Of a stretch of DNA of 64,000 nt, positions 34,835-44,511 are shown piece after piece. The stretch is from Pseudobdellovibrionaceae bacterium. GTDB taxonomy: Bacteria; Bdellovibrionota; Bdellovibrionia; Bdellovibrionales; UBA1609. The notes below the pieces were generated by a model that saw only the letters and a program-made list of their open reading frames with translations, was not told the DNA's origin and made no database searches. The translations under genes and the position numbers were made by a program. Positions within the stretch are counted from its first letter, which is position 1; every line of letters begins with the position of its first letter. The stretch is from positions 111,401-175,400 of the forward strand of contig CANEZP010000009.1 of the NCBI GenBank assembly GCA_947444305.1, given 5' to 3'.

Positions 34835-35962
34835 TTACCGCGGACTTTCAGTTCGGCCGTCGGCGAGAATGGTTTTCCGTTTCTGCGGTTTGGAATACCT
34901 TGAAACGATCACACGGGCCTGGCGCGAGTCTTCGGCAACGGCGCAATATAGAGGCTTAAGTAAGTCATCGTGCTCTTGAAAGGCCGATTCCATGACTTTC
35001 AATTGATCCTGCATCCACGGCACGCGTTGTTTGACGTCGGCGAAATTAATATCCCACTCGTGGGTGGTTTGACGGGCGTGGTCTAAAAAATTCGGGAAAT
35101 GACCCATGGCCTGGGGCAGAGCTGGCTCGATCAGCGGAGAAAGCATCCAACCGGCAAAATAGCGGAAGAAACCTTCGTACATAGCTTTTTGCGCGACGAG
35201 GTACTGCTCCACATAAACGAAGTTTGTATTTGCCGCCGTGATCGCTTTCGGTTCACAACTCCCGGAACCGTCGGCAAGCAAGCGCCATGATTTCATCGAG
35301 GCCTTGAGTTTGGCATCTTTCTGCCAATTTTTTTCTCTTTCGATCGTATCGATGACGGTCGTAGCGCCGCAACTCGCCCCGGCCAAAAGCTGCCAGTAAA
35401 GATCCTCAAAAATTGCGCGATTGCCTTCGCCGAGGGTGAGGGTGGCGGATTGAATTGCATCTTCCACCAGGAAGGGGCCGACGACGTCTTGGAAACGGCG
35501 AAGGTAATTGGCATCCTTCACGCGATCAAACTCTTCGATTCCGCCGACCGCGGAAGACAACCCGGACCGCATGACTTGGCCCGACTTCAGCGATCCGAGC
35601 GACGCACCTCCGACCCACGGCAAAACCGAATCGCGGCAGGCGGGAACCCGTGCGCGACTATAAAGATAAAGTTGGGCGTAAGCTTCGGTGATTAACGTAT
35701 TCCGGTATACGACCGCCGCCAATTCACTCATCCAGCCTTGGTGAGGAATGTTGATCAGATCTTTGGCGAAGCTTTTCCAATCTTGCACGGACTGCCCGCA
35801 GAGAGACGTGCTTGATCGGAGTTTCTCGGCTAAAGCCGAACTCTCGCAATCCACGCGACCGTTCATTTCGATTTCCGCCGCCGACTGGAAAAATAACGAT
35901 CGACTTTGCGGTTTGTCGGCCCAGCTATTGAGAGCAAAAAACGCGGCCAAAATAAAATACAC
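34835..35962 (-). CDS. Secreted protein of unknown function
   Basis: 375 residues. The start is GTG 35962 behind a G-rich sequence; residues 1-15 (MYFILAAFFALNSWA) form a short signal peptide. The mature protein is mostly helical with six or more Cys (VDCESS, SLCGQS, PACRDS, GASCGAT, GSCEPK, LYCAV), suggesting disulfides. Followed directly by the 153-residue secreted protein. No domain recognised. Confidence 0.72.
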   Translation of the reverse strand: MYFILAAFFALNSWADKPQSRSLFFQSAAEIEMNGRVDCESSALAEKLRSSTSLCGQSVQDWKSFAKDLINIPHQGWMSELAAVVYRNTLITEAYAQLYLYSRARVPACRDSVLPWVGGASLGSLKSGQVMRSGLSSAVGGIEEFDRVKDANYLRRFQDVVGPFLVEDAIQSATLTLGEGNRAIFEDLYWQLLAGASCGATTVIDTIEREKNWQKDAKLKASMKSWRLLADGSGSCEPKAITAANTNFVYVEQYLVAQKAMYEGFFRYFAGWMLSPLIEPALPQAMGHFPNFLDHARQTTHEWDINFADVKQRVPWMQDQLKVMESAFQEHDDLLKPLYCAVAEDSRQARVIVSRYSKPQKRKTILADGRTESPR

Positions 35963-36057
35963 AGACCCCCCCGGGCTTAGATTCCCAAAATCGTAACAGA
36001 ATGATTTTGATTGTCCACCAGCGCCTACGGTTTAGGTAAATCAAACTAGAGGGAGCC

Positions 36058-36732
36058 CTAAAGCTGCGCGGGTAACTCGCGCAGGCGCCAGTAATCCACC
36101 CCGTAATTCCACAGGAATTGTTCGCCGGCGGTGATGTCGCGGTTGGCGCGCAAGACGCGGTGCCAACGGTGATCATGAAAAACGTGATCGCTTCTGACGT
36201 TCGGGGCGTTCGAGCAATGATTGATAAAGCGGGTGATGTTGCCCTCGCTTTGGCCGTCGATTAAAAAGTCCTCGCAATCGCCGTACGCTTTGGTGCCCGC
36301 GAGGTAATGATTGTTTTGGTCGCCGGGAACCGTGCGGCGCAGGACGCCGGTGTATTCACCGATGTAATCGTTGGCGCGAATCTTCCGCGCGGCGACTAAA
36401 CCATATCCAATGAGATCATTAATCCGCACGATCGAGGCCGGCGCGAGGCGGGCGGTTTCCAAACCGTGGATCATGAATGCGCGATCCTCGGCGGAGTTCA
36501 ATCGCGCTAAACTTTGTGACTCATCCTCTATCTTCGCGAGTAAACGCCGGCGGACTTTTTCGAAACCACCGAAGACGGCGAACAATTCTTCGTCGCGTTC
36601 GTCTTGCTCCTCGGCCATTTCACGGGCGGCGCGTTTCACCCGGCCCGTGAAGTCTTCGCCGTCGCGCAAATACGGGCGATAAATCACGCCGTAGAGGGAT
36701 TGGAAGTGAAGGGAGTATTCGCTCTGTGCCAT
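36058..36732 (-). CDS. SET-domain protein, putative lysine methyltransferase
   Basis: 224 residues. The C-terminal 120 residues are a SET domain: GYGLVAARKIRANDYIGEYTGVL (SET-N), NITRFINHCSNAPNV (the pseudoknot NHxxxPN element) and EQFLWNYGVDYW (family E-x-L-T-Y-x-Y). The N-terminal 100 residues are charged and helical (VKRAAREMAEEQDERDEELF). No pre-SET or post-SET Cys cluster. SET enzymes methylate lysines of proteins; bacterial ones are scarce and known both as host-directed effectors and as modifiers of own proteins. No secretion signal is visible. Confidence 0.87.
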   Translation of the reverse strand: MAQSEYSLHFQSLYGVIYRPYLRDGEDFTGRVKRAAREMAEEQDERDEELFAVFGGFEKVRRRLLAKIEDESQSLARLNSAEDRAFMIHGLETARLAPASIVRINDLIGYGLVAARKIRANDYIGEYTGVLRRTVPGDQNNHYLAGTKAYGDCEDFLIDGQSEGNITRFINHCSNAPNVRSDHVFHDHRWHRVLRANRDITAGEQFLWNYGVDYWRLRELPAQL

Positions 36733-36916
36733 CCCAAAATCTTACCGGCGGATTTCGCGGCGGGGGAGTGGCTCAAGACCTAGGGCTAGGCGGGCGCCGT
36801 GAACTGCTTAATGCCGTGATCTCACACGTACGGAATTGGCGAAAGCTTAGGCCCAGGCGGATACAACCCGAATCAAAAGACGTGTTCGGGCAGTTCGTTA
36901 GTGATAGATAAGCCGG

Positions 36917-37513
36917 ATGAAAACGATAGCGGTCATTCTCGGAGCGGCTTTTCTTGTTATCGCGGGGGTTTTGTTCTCACTCATCCGTAACGGTGGGGCC
37001 TTGAAGCCCGCCGGGGTTATCAAGCCGGCGGAGATCGGGGCCGATCCCGCGTTAATCGGTACGCAGATCGCGGTTCGCTTGTATCCCGATTTCGATGCGG
37101 CGAAGTTCGTGGTCTGGCGGGTGGAAGGCAACGACGAAGCGCTGAACCAAATTCCGCGCAGCACCTTCGCCCACGACCGTGTTCGCGCAAAGCCGACGCT
37201 CGTGGACCTTCGCACCCAAGAACAAGCCACGAACTGTGAAGAGAACTGCTGGTACGTGGCCGGCTGGGATCAGAGGCTGCCCGATCCCATCGCGGCTAAA
37301 ATCAAAGATGCACCGACGGTTGAAATTTACGTTCAGTACTTTGACCGGAGCGAGCAAGTCCCGCCGTCCTGCGAGGCCGAAAAAATCTTGGATGTGAACT
37401 GCATGCGCCCGGTCAGCGTGCGCGAAGTACGCCGAAAATTAAAAACACCTGCGCGCCATTTCTTCATGCAACGCTATCAAGCTTCGCAGTTTTATCTTTA
37501 CCTCGAAAGATAG
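36917..37513 (+). CDS. Membrane-anchored protein of unknown function
   Basis: 198 residues with an N-terminal helix KTIAVILGAAFLVIAGVLFSLI and a soluble, probably periplasmic part. Four Cys occur as NCEENCW, SCEAEK and NCMRP. No family recognised. Divergent from the SET gene. Confidence 0.68.
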   Translation: MKTIAVILGAAFLVIAGVLFSLIRNGGALKPAGVIKPAEIGADPALIGTQIAVRLYPDFDAAKFVVWRVEGNDEALNQIPRSTFAHDRVRAKPTLVDLRTQEQATNCEENCWYVAGWDQRLPDPIAAKIKDAPTVEIYVQYFDRSEQVPPSCEAEKILDVNCMRPVSVREVRRKLKTPARHFFMQRYQASQFYLYLER

Positions 37514-37526
37514 ACGGACTTAAAAG

Positions 37527-39278
37527 TCAGTGCTCGTCCGCGATGTACCCGAGGGTCCATTGTCCGGCTTTGTAGTGACCGAATATGCGGTAGGGTGAGC
37601 TGAGGATTTTCACTTCGAAACGCAGGCCGTTGACCTTGTCGCTTTTCAAAATCTTGAGGCCGGCCTGCCCGTTCGGCCGTGCGATACCTTCGCGTATAGC
37701 TTGGAACCAAAGCATCGGTTCGATCGATCGGCTCCAGCCCTTCATCACGTCGTTGAGAGCTTTTTCCTCGAAAACAAATATTTGATCACCCTTAAAGTTA
37801 GAATCCCGTCTGCGGAATTCGACGACGTAGGGAATGCCGGCCTTCACCACGGTGAGCGGAACAATCTTATCCACAAAAAAATCGATGCGTAATGCGCCGT
37901 CGTCGTTGGCAGGTGCTTGAGGCTTAGTCGCCGGTTCAAAAACTTCCGCCCAGAAAGGCTCTTCGAAGTGGGGGCCCCAGCCGGTCGCAAGATCTTGAGA
38001 TTTAGTTTCGCTAACGGCGCCGGCAATCTCGCGCGGGACCGGGAAGAATTCTTTAAGCCGTTCGACGACTAACTTTCGTAATTGATTGATGGCGAGAATC
38101 GGCAAATCCTTCCCGCTGATCACGGGCTCGGATAAATTTAACATCGAAGCAAAAACGGTTATTCCCCACGGCGTGGCTAAAAACTTTTGCTCGAAGGCAA
38201 AATCGAGCCGGTCCCGGTGCCATTGCGCGCGGTCTTCGCCGACCGGGGCAAACGCCAAGAGGTTGCCGTAAAATTCATGAAAGTCGTAGATCACTTTGCG
38301 ATCAAGATCGGTGAGGATCGTGGCCACCGTTTCGGCCGTCGGGGTCAACCGGCTTTGCGTAATGCGAACGCCACCGATCGTTTGCACTTGAGGATTGTGG
38401 CTCACCGGCGTTCGTAAGAACTCGGAGGCTTCCTTATATAAACGTAACCACGCCGCCGGCCGCTCGGGTTCGTTGCGCAAATCATGATTGAACAATTTCT
38501 CGGCCACCCAGTGAATCATGGCGGCTTCATCCGCATCGGGTGCCGGCGTTGGCGGGGGTTCGGTCGAAGAACGCGTAGGATTGTCGTTGTCGGAAGAGCC
38601 CATGCGCGATGGTTGGCCGGCGGGGTGGTTGAGACGGTAAAAGCTCTGCACAAATTGCGTGCTCGCGGCCGCGGTGGACGTCATCGGCGCGCGCAAAATT
38701 TGCTCACGCGGAAGCCAACTTAAGCCCGAGCGTTGTCTTTGGTAATCCTCGTCGACGGGCTGCCGCTTAAGATCACGAGCAAGATGATGTAGCAGAAGCG
38801 CGAGCACAAAGTGCCGGCTCGGATGCGCCGTTACGGTTTCTAAATAACTTTGCGCATCCACCGAGAGATAGGGCGTAAGGGCATGTAACGCTCTCATCGT
38901 CGAAGCGAGTTCGATCATTTCGGTACCGAAAAAAACTTCGAGTTCGGGCACCATGTAATCGCCGCCGGTTTGCTTCGCGAAAGCGCGGTCACGGTCGTCG
39001 TCCCGGAAGGTGAGCGCGACCACCAGACCTAAAGTGTCTCGTACCTCTTGCGGTGCTTTGAACAAAAACTCGCGTACGTCGTGGAAGATCTGTAGGTAAT
39101 CGATCGTGGCCGGTACGCTGGACCACGATTGGAGTTCCGAAGCTTTCGCTTTTTCGTCGTTAAGTGAGTTTAGCGTTCCGAGCAGGAATTTGGCGCAGGG
39201 ATCGTCGGTTCCAGGCCAGGCGGGAAAGGGCCCGGCAAGGACCAAAAATAAGATAAATAAAATGCAGTTAGCTTTCAT
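37527..39278 (-). CDS. Large secreted protein of unknown function
   Basis: About 583 residues from ATG 39278 (AAGGA upstream); the frame extends to 39428 but the extension is not signal-like. Signal peptide KANCILFILFLVLAGPFPAWPG, then a mostly helical mature protein with a Pro/Thr/Ser-rich spacer (STEPPPTPAPDADEA) near residue 255. No domain recognised. Confidence 0.72.
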   Translation of the reverse strand: MKANCILFILFLVLAGPFPAWPGTDDPCAKFLLGTLNSLNDEKAKASELQSWSSVPATIDYLQIFHDVREFLFKAPQEVRDTLGLVVALTFRDDDRDRAFAKQTGGDYMVPELEVFFGTEMIELASTMRALHALTPYLSVDAQSYLETVTAHPSRHFVLALLLHHLARDLKRQPVDEDYQRQRSGLSWLPREQILRAPMTSTAAASTQFVQSFYRLNHPAGQPSRMGSSDNDNPTRSSTEPPPTPAPDADEAAMIHWVAEKLFNHDLRNEPERPAAWLRLYKEASEFLRTPVSHNPQVQTIGGVRITQSRLTPTAETVATILTDLDRKVIYDFHEFYGNLLAFAPVGEDRAQWHRDRLDFAFEQKFLATPWGITVFASMLNLSEPVISGKDLPILAINQLRKLVVERLKEFFPVPREIAGAVSETKSQDLATGWGPHFEEPFWAEVFEPATKPQAPANDDGALRIDFFVDKIVPLTVVKAGIPYVVEFRRRDSNFKGDQIFVFEEKALNDVMKGWSRSIEPMLWFQAIREGIARPNGQAGLKILKSDKVNGLRFEVKILSSPYRIFGHYKAGQWTLGYIADEH

Positions 39279-39447
39279 GCGGTAGGAAAGTTCCTTAGCA
39301 GACCGGTTCGCCCGCGTCGGCAAGAATGCGGAGTTCGGGCCGCGCAGGGAAAAAATGTAAGGCGCCGGTGGCGGATTGGATCTCTTTACAGAGTGGGAAG
39401 CGTGGTTTATACGCTCAGCAAGACCCAATCAGAAAGGCTCGCCCGTG

Positions 39448-39849
39448 ATGAAGACAATGCTAGCGCTACTGACCTGCCTCAACTTTTTCGCCGCTCACGC
39501 CCACGCCGAAATCCGCTACTCCGGCCTCATTCGCAACGGCGACGGCACGATTACCGTCGAGAACCCGGTCTTTGTGATGCCCGACGGATCAACGCCATCG
39601 ATCAAGTTGGTCGTCATCTATTTCAATCAAAATACCTACAAAAGAGAATGGATCTACACCGACGGCGCCCGCGCGGTTTGCCGGCTCGCCGCGAACCTAC
39701 CGAACCCGAAGGTCGACAGCGCGCGCAGCAGTGTCTTTATCGAACAAGTCGTGCTCAGCGCCGACGGCCGTTTTTCACGCTACATCGAAAAAAACTTCGG
39801 CTCGAGCGAAAACGCGTACACCTCGGACGCCGTGACTTGTTCACGCTAG
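39448..39849 (+). CDS. Small secreted protein of unknown function
   Basis: 133 residues from ATG 39448, with AAAGG ten bases upstream (an adjacent GTG is also possible). Signal peptide KTMLALLTCLNFFAAHAHA, then a beta-rich mature part with two Cys (AVCRLA, VTCSR). Divergent from the large secreted protein gene. Not recognised. Confidence 0.72.
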   Translation: MKTMLALLTCLNFFAAHAHAEIRYSGLIRNGDGTITVENPVFVMPDGSTPSIKLVVIYFNQNTYKREWIYTDGARAVCRLAANLPNPKVDSARSSVFIEQVVLSADGRFSRYIEKNFGSSENAYTSDAVTCSR

Positions 39850-39853
39850 GTAA

Positions 39854-40642
39854 TTAACCCGGCTTTGTTATCGTCATGGTTGTCATGACTTTCTCGAGCA
39901 TTTTGATCCGTAATGAGCGCGGAAGCGTCCCTAAGGAATAGCCCAAAAGTTTTGAGACCGGGCCGGGTCTAACCGTGACCGAGTGCCCGAGCGCCGCGAG
40001 GATTTGCTGCGCGACGATCGCGGGTTGATCCGTTTGCGACATCTTCATGTCCGCCCGGTCGGCGAAACCCGAACGAACGGGACCCGGTGCGGCCGAGAGA
40101 ACATCGATGCCCAGCGGTTTAAGCTCGTAATGTAAACCCTCGGCTAAACTTTGCGTGTAACTTTTAGTTGCGGCGTAGTTAGCCGAACCGGGGACACCTT
40201 GAAACGAAAAGATTGAGCCCATGAGAATCATGCCACCTTTTCCGCGAGCTTTGAGCAGGCGCCCGTAGTGGTGAGCCTGCTCGATGACCGCGCGGCAGTT
40301 CAGGTCAAGCATGTTGAGTTCGGTTGAAATCTCGGAATCTAAGAAATTTCCTGAGGAACCGTAGCCGGCGATGGCGCAGAGGAGCCCGATGTCCATACCG
40401 GCCGTTTGCGCGAAAAGTTTTGAGTTTGCATCGGGCAAACTTAAATCAAGGCTGATCACCTTTGTTTGAACTTTGTTGGTTTCGATTTCGCGCGAAAGTT
40501 CGTCGAGCTTGGTCTTATTTCTCGCGACGAGAACAACGTTTATGCCTAACCCGGCAAGTTCTTTCGCGACGGCGCGCCCGATCCCGTCCGAAGCTCCGGT
40601 GACTAGCGCCCATGGACCGTATTTCGATTTGAAATCTTTCAT
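39854..40642 (-). CDS. Short-chain dehydrogenase/reductase
   Basis: 262 residues, classical SDR: cofactor motif VTGASDGIGRAVA, LVARNKTKL (NADP-type Arg), the NCRAV helix, active-site Ser in LMGSIFS, catalytic YAATK. PGPVRSGF follows as usual. The hydrophobic C-terminal part (LGTLPRSLRIKMLEKVM) resembles lipid-acting SDRs of the DltE/SadH group. Follows the 2-hydroxyacid dehydrogenase gene by five bases, so probably one operon. Confidence 0.9.
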   Translation of the reverse strand: MKDFKSKYGPWALVTGASDGIGRAVAKELAGLGINVVLVARNKTKLDELSREIETNKVQTKVISLDLSLPDANSKLFAQTAGMDIGLLCAIAGYGSSGNFLDSEISTELNMLDLNCRAVIEQAHHYGRLLKARGKGGMILMGSIFSFQGVPGSANYAATKSYTQSLAEGLHYELKPLGIDVLSAAPGPVRSGFADRADMKMSQTDQPAIVAQQILAALGHSVTVRPGPVSKLLGYSLGTLPRSLRIKMLEKVMTTMTITKPG

Positions 40643-40647
40643 CTTTG

Positions 40648-41619
40648 CTATCGCTCCTTCGGTTGAACAATGTTGGGTGCACTTTGATCTTGGAACACGG
40701 CTCGCAAATTAGCTAGGCAGAGTTCAAACATCGCTTGGCGGGTTTCTTCCGTGGCGCTGGCAATGTGTGGAGTTAAGAAGACGTTCGGCATACGTAATAA
40801 ACGAAGATCGGGATTCGGTTCATTTAAGCAGACGTCCAAGCCGGCGGCGAAAAGCTTTTTTGATTCCAGCGCCGTGATCAACGCTTCCTCGTCGACCAAG
40901 CTGCCGCGGGAAATGTTAACGAATACGGCCTTTTCGGGAAGCAGCGCGAACTCACGTGCGCCCATCAAACCTTTGGTGTCGGGGCCACCGGGCGCGTGAA
41001 GCGATAGGAAATCACATTGCGGCAGCAGCTCGTGAAAGCCGGCGAAATATTTCGCATCAAGTTCTTGCTCCGGCGGTAAGCGGTGGCGATTTGAATAGAG
41101 GATCTTCATCCCGAACGCGCGGGCGCGGTGCGCGACCGCTTGTCCGATACGGCCCATGCCTAAAATCCCTAAGCGTTTTCCGCGAAGATCCAAGCCGAGC
41201 AAATCTCCCTGCTGAAGTTTAGTGCCCCAGCCTTTCTCGACCAGCTTTAACGCTTCCTTCCCGCGGCGGGCGGCGCCCAGCATGACGAACAACGCCAAAT
41301 CCGCGCATGCTTCGGTGAGGACATCGGGGGTATTCGTTACGATGATGCCGCGGCCGGCGCACGCGGCGACGTCGATGTGTTCGAAACCTACGCTACAGGT
41401 CGCAATGATTTTTACGCTCGCCGGTAACTGCGCGATCGTTGCCGCATCGTAAATTTGCCCATTGGCGACGAGCAGGCCCGCGGGCCGGTGCTCCGTCGCC
41501 AAAGTGAGAACCCGCGCGGTATCCGGGTCACCGGCATCACGAATAACTTCGAAGTTTTTTTCGGCGACGATCATGGCTTGCGGGGTCGGACGGAAGGTCA
41601 GAAGAACTTTAGTTTTCAT
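40648..41619 (-). CDS. D-2-hydroxyacid dehydrogenase (glyoxylate/hydroxypyruvate reductase type)
   Basis: 323 residues. NAD-binding LGILGMGRIGQAVAHRARAFGM, substrate-site CSVGFEHID, catalytic Arg in VFVNISRGSLVDE, Glu in GLDVCLNEPNP and His in LTPHIASAT. The SNRHRLPPE segment after the second strand resembles NADP-preferring glyoxylate reductases. Operon with the SDR downstream. Confidence 0.9.
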   Translation of the reverse strand: MKTKVLLTFRPTPQAMIVAEKNFEVIRDAGDPDTARVLTLATEHRPAGLLVANGQIYDAATIAQLPASVKIIATCSVGFEHIDVAACAGRGIIVTNTPDVLTEACADLALFVMLGAARRGKEALKLVEKGWGTKLQQGDLLGLDLRGKRLGILGMGRIGQAVAHRARAFGMKILYSNRHRLPPEQELDAKYFAGFHELLPQCDFLSLHAPGGPDTKGLMGAREFALLPEKAVFVNISRGSLVDEEALITALESKKLFAAGLDVCLNEPNPDLRLLRMPNVFLTPHIASATEETRQAMFELCLANLRAVFQDQSAPNIVQPKER

Positions 41620-41676
41620 GGCGCCACCATCTACCCTCCGCCCGATTTTGGCTAGGCGAAGCTCTTTGAAACCCCG

Positions 41677-42573
41677 TTAATTTTTTTGAACGCAAAGACC
41701 TACGGCGGCGAGGCGTTCAATCGAATGGTACGCGGGTTGGCTGAGTTCTTCACCGAAAATGTCGGGATCAATTTCTTCGTAGGTGTGCGCTAAACCCGGT
41801 CGCGAGAGCAGCGGTTGCAGTTCGCGGCGCAAGACATCTACACCGTCGCTAAAGCAAGTCGCGGAATAGAGAAGCAATTGACCGTTCTTCGGCAGGTAGT
41901 CGAGGGCTTTTTCAACGATCATAACCGACAACTCGGAGCCGAAACAGCCACCACCATCGCGGTAGCTGCGCGCGGTGCTGTCCATGATAAAAGGGGGATT
42001 TGAAATCACCGTGTCGGCGCCGGGCGGGACCTCATTTAAAAATGGGCTTTCGAAAGTCGTAACGGCAACGCCGTTGATGGCGGCGTTGATCTTCGCGAAT
42101 TCAAGCGCGCGCGGATTAATGTCGCTAAGCCAAATCTCTTTACGGGAAGCGACGAGACTAATCCCGCCCACGCCCGAACCGCAGCCGACGTCGACGACTC
42201 TGCTGCCGGGTTGTAGTTTTCTTAAAACGAATTGCACGAAGCGGTAGGAATCGGGGCCGAAAAATACCGAATTACGTTCTTCCGTCGGGAAGGCCGAATG
42301 CATGAACATCATATCGTCAACGGTCGCGAAGCGAACGCGGCTGCGAACGACATCGTCACCGCTCAACATATTCGCTCCGGTCAAGCAGTCGAGAACGACT
42401 TCCGGAATCTGCGCGCGCTCGACCTCGCGGCTCCAACCGAATAAATTGCGTAACGGTGAAGACGCGTTCAGACCCTTAGTCAAATTCCTCGCGTGGGTAT
42501 CCGGAGTTACCGTCGTGAAGTTGTATTGAACCGATTTTAGATACTTGCCGAGTTCTACCAACGGCTCATGCAC
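41677..42573 (-). CDS. Class I SAM methyltransferase with NPPF motif
   Basis: About 298 residues. SAM motif VVDVGCGSGVGGISLVAS, acidic SDINPRAL, and the SNPPFIMD motif found in N-methyltransferases acting on amide or exocyclic amino groups (PrmC/RlmG-like). The start GTG 42573 is chosen because AAGG lies eight bases upstream and it overlaps the preceding gene's stop (GTGCATGA); a TTG at 42648 would add 25 basic residues. Substrate unknown. Confidence 0.8.
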   Translation of the reverse strand: MHEPLVELGKYLKSVQYNFTTVTPDTHARNLTKGLNASSPLRNLFGWSREVERAQIPEVVLDCLTGANMLSGDDVVRSRVRFATVDDMMFMHSAFPTEERNSVFFGPDSYRFVQFVLRKLQPGSRVVDVGCGSGVGGISLVASRKEIWLSDINPRALEFAKINAAINGVAVTTFESPFLNEVPPGADTVISNPPFIMDSTARSYRDGGGCFGSELSVMIVEKALDYLPKNGQLLLYSATCFSDGVDVLRRELQPLLSRPGLAHTYEEIDPDIFGEELSQPAYHSIERLAAVGLCVQKN

Positions 42574-43501
42574 GAGAGAGCCTTGGCCAGTCGTTTTGAT
42601 CTTCTGAATTTTCTTGCCGCGACGTTTGCTGCGTGTAGACGGGCGCAACTAAACAAGCGGCGCTGCCACCGGCCATCTGGAACTGCGAAAGCGGACTGAC
42701 CAAGGTACGTTTCCCGAGTTGTTTCAGGCGCGCTTGGGTGCGCGGCACCGGTGCGCCGAAGATTACGACGTCGTTCACTTCTACCCAATTTAAAGCAAAG
42801 AGCATGGCTTCTTCCCGATCGACGGGGATGACGATGTCGATTGCGGGGTGTGAACAAAGCTCTTGCCAGCCTTGCGCGGTGAACGCTTCCCGGTGCGCAA
42901 AAGCGACGAGCCGGTCGCCGGCGATGATAAGATTCATCGCCGTATCGAGATGATAAAAATACGGATCAACAAGCTCAAGCGGGATGATCGGGAATTTTAC
43001 GAAGCGTGAAACGCTGACGGACGCTTCTTTGGCGGAACGAAACCCATAGCCAAGAAAACCGACGCGGCGATTTGAATTGAGAACTACGTCGCCGCCTTCG
43101 AGACGTTCGCGACACTGGCCGCTGACCGAAATTCCAAGTGCGCGAAGATAAAAGGCACGCGCGAGAGGTTCACCCGCGCGTTCTTTGGTTGCCGGCGCGG
43201 TCAATAGTGCGCGGGTGCCTTGTTCATCACTAAATATAACGGCGTTGTCTTTCATAAAAACGGAATCGTAAGCGCCCGGAACGAAAGGCACCTGATCAAC
43301 GACGGCACCGCAGTCTTCAAGCGTCGCGATAAATGATTCATGTTCACATTCGGCCTTCGCGATCGAAGTTCCGCCGATTTTCATATGAGGATTGATTTGC
43401 CAGCCGACTTGAAAGGCGCACGCATCGGGAGTTCCGGGTTCGGTGCGCACGCCGCTGACAATAAAATGACATTCTTTTGGGTTCATCACTAACGAATTCA
43501 T
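42566..43501 (-). CDS. Amidinotransferase/dimethylargininase-family hydrolase
   Basis: About 311 residues of the guanidino-modifying (pentein) fold. The N-terminal FQVGWQINPHM, the substrate-binding Asp in VFMKDNAVI, LEGGDVV, catalytic His in PYFYHLDTAMNLI and nucleophile Cys in AGGSAACLVAP are in order. Members hydrolyse or transfer guanidino groups of arginine or N-methylated arginines. The start is uncertain (Met at 43501 or 43486; the frame opens at 43567). Divergent, about 80 bases apart, from a haem-oxygenase-like diiron protein, which could share a substrate. Confidence 0.82.
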   Translation of the reverse strand: MNSLVMNPKECHFIVSGVRTEPGTPDACAFQVGWQINPHMKIGGTSIAKAECEHESFIATLEDCGAVVDQVPFVPGAYDSVFMKDNAVIFSDEQGTRALLTAPATKERAGEPLARAFYLRALGISVSGQCRERLEGGDVVLNSNRRVGFLGYGFRSAKEASVSVSRFVKFPIIPLELVDPYFYHLDTAMNLIIAGDRLVAFAHREAFTAQGWQELCSHPAIDIVIPVDREEAMLFALNWVEVNDVVIFGAPVPRTQARLKQLGKRTLVSPLSQFQMAGGSAACLVAPVYTQQTSRQENSEDQNDWPRLSRA

Positions 43502-43578
43502 AAGGTAATAAACAAAGCAGGAATTGGGCCAGGAATCGCTGGCACGCCCTCTGCAAACTTCCCGCACCAGAGGTAATT

Positions 43579-44472
43579 ATGATTCCCGCTTTAAAATTAA
43601 ATTCTAATATCGAAACGCAGTTGTGGCCGGCGCACCACCGCTTAGCTAAATTCAATACGAGCCGCTTGAATCCGCAATTTCCCACGGAAAATTGGCGCAC
43701 GACGATGACCGCGAATTTAGAATTTCAATTGCTTGAACGCGAGATGCTGGAGATGGAAAGACGCCTGATTCAACCTCAGGCGCGTACCGCCCCCCGTGAA
43801 AAGTATGCCTTCATGAAGTGGTTCGAGGAACTGAAGTTGGACGGCCCGGGGCAAAATACCACACTCTTCGATTGGCTTGCGAACGAAGCGGATTATGAGC
43901 AAATGCGGTGGTTTATACGACAAGAAGTCGCCGGTGAAGCGGGTTTCGAAGATCTCACGGCGTTAACCCAAGTCAAAGTGACCACCCAACCGAAGCTGGA
44001 AATGGCCCGTAATTATTGGGACGAAATGGGCCGCGGCCGCGAGCCGGGCATGCACGGGCCGATGCTGACGAAGGTAGCGCAAGAGTTTGAACTCGGTGAA
44101 TACAATATTGACGACATTGAAATAGAACCACTCGCGCTGGGCAACGTACTGGTCGGAATGGCCATGACCCGCGAATACGCTTACCACTCGATCGGCGCTT
44201 TGGGTGCCGTTGAATTGACCGCGCCGGGGCGTGCAAAACTTGTTTATGAAGGTTTGAAGCGGTTGGGCGTCAGCTCCGAGGGGCAGCGTTATTATCTTTT
44301 GCATTCGGCATTAGACATTAAGCATTCTGAAGACTGGAATCGCGATGTCCTCATGCCGCTGTTGGATGAAGACCCCCGTTGCGCCCAAGCCATCGCCGAA
44401 GGTGCGTTGATGCGCCTAAACGCCGGCGCCCGGTGCTTCGAAAAATATCGCCGTCATTACGGGCTAGCTTAA
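43579..44472 (+). CDS. Haem-oxygenase-like diiron oxidase family protein (iron-containing redox enzyme)
   Basis: 297 residues, all-helical. Candidate ligands of a seven-helix haem-oxygenase-like diiron fold are Glu in MRWFIRQEVAGE, Glu in YWDEMGRG, His in PGMHGPM, Glu in GALGAVELTAPGR, and Asp/His in LHSALDIKHSEDW. This arrangement (E...E-H...E...D-x-x-H) is typical of the 'iron-containing redox enzyme' group whose members oxidise amino acids, N-hydroxylate or cleave C-C bonds. AGAGGTA lies just before ATG 43579. Divergent from the dimethylargininase-like gene. Confidence 0.82.
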   Translation: MIPALKLNSNIETQLWPAHHRLAKFNTSRLNPQFPTENWRTTMTANLEFQLLEREMLEMERRLIQPQARTAPREKYAFMKWFEELKLDGPGQNTTLFDWLANEADYEQMRWFIRQEVAGEAGFEDLTALTQVKVTTQPKLEMARNYWDEMGRGREPGMHGPMLTKVAQEFELGEYNIDDIEIEPLALGNVLVGMAMTREYAYHSIGALGAVELTAPGRAKLVYEGLKRLGVSSEGQRYYLLHSALDIKHSEDWNRDVLMPLLDEDPRCAQAIAEGALMRLNAGARCFEKYRRHYGLA

Positions 44473-44511
44473 TAGTTGATCGTTTGATCGGCAGAGATCC
44501 ATAATTAGTTT

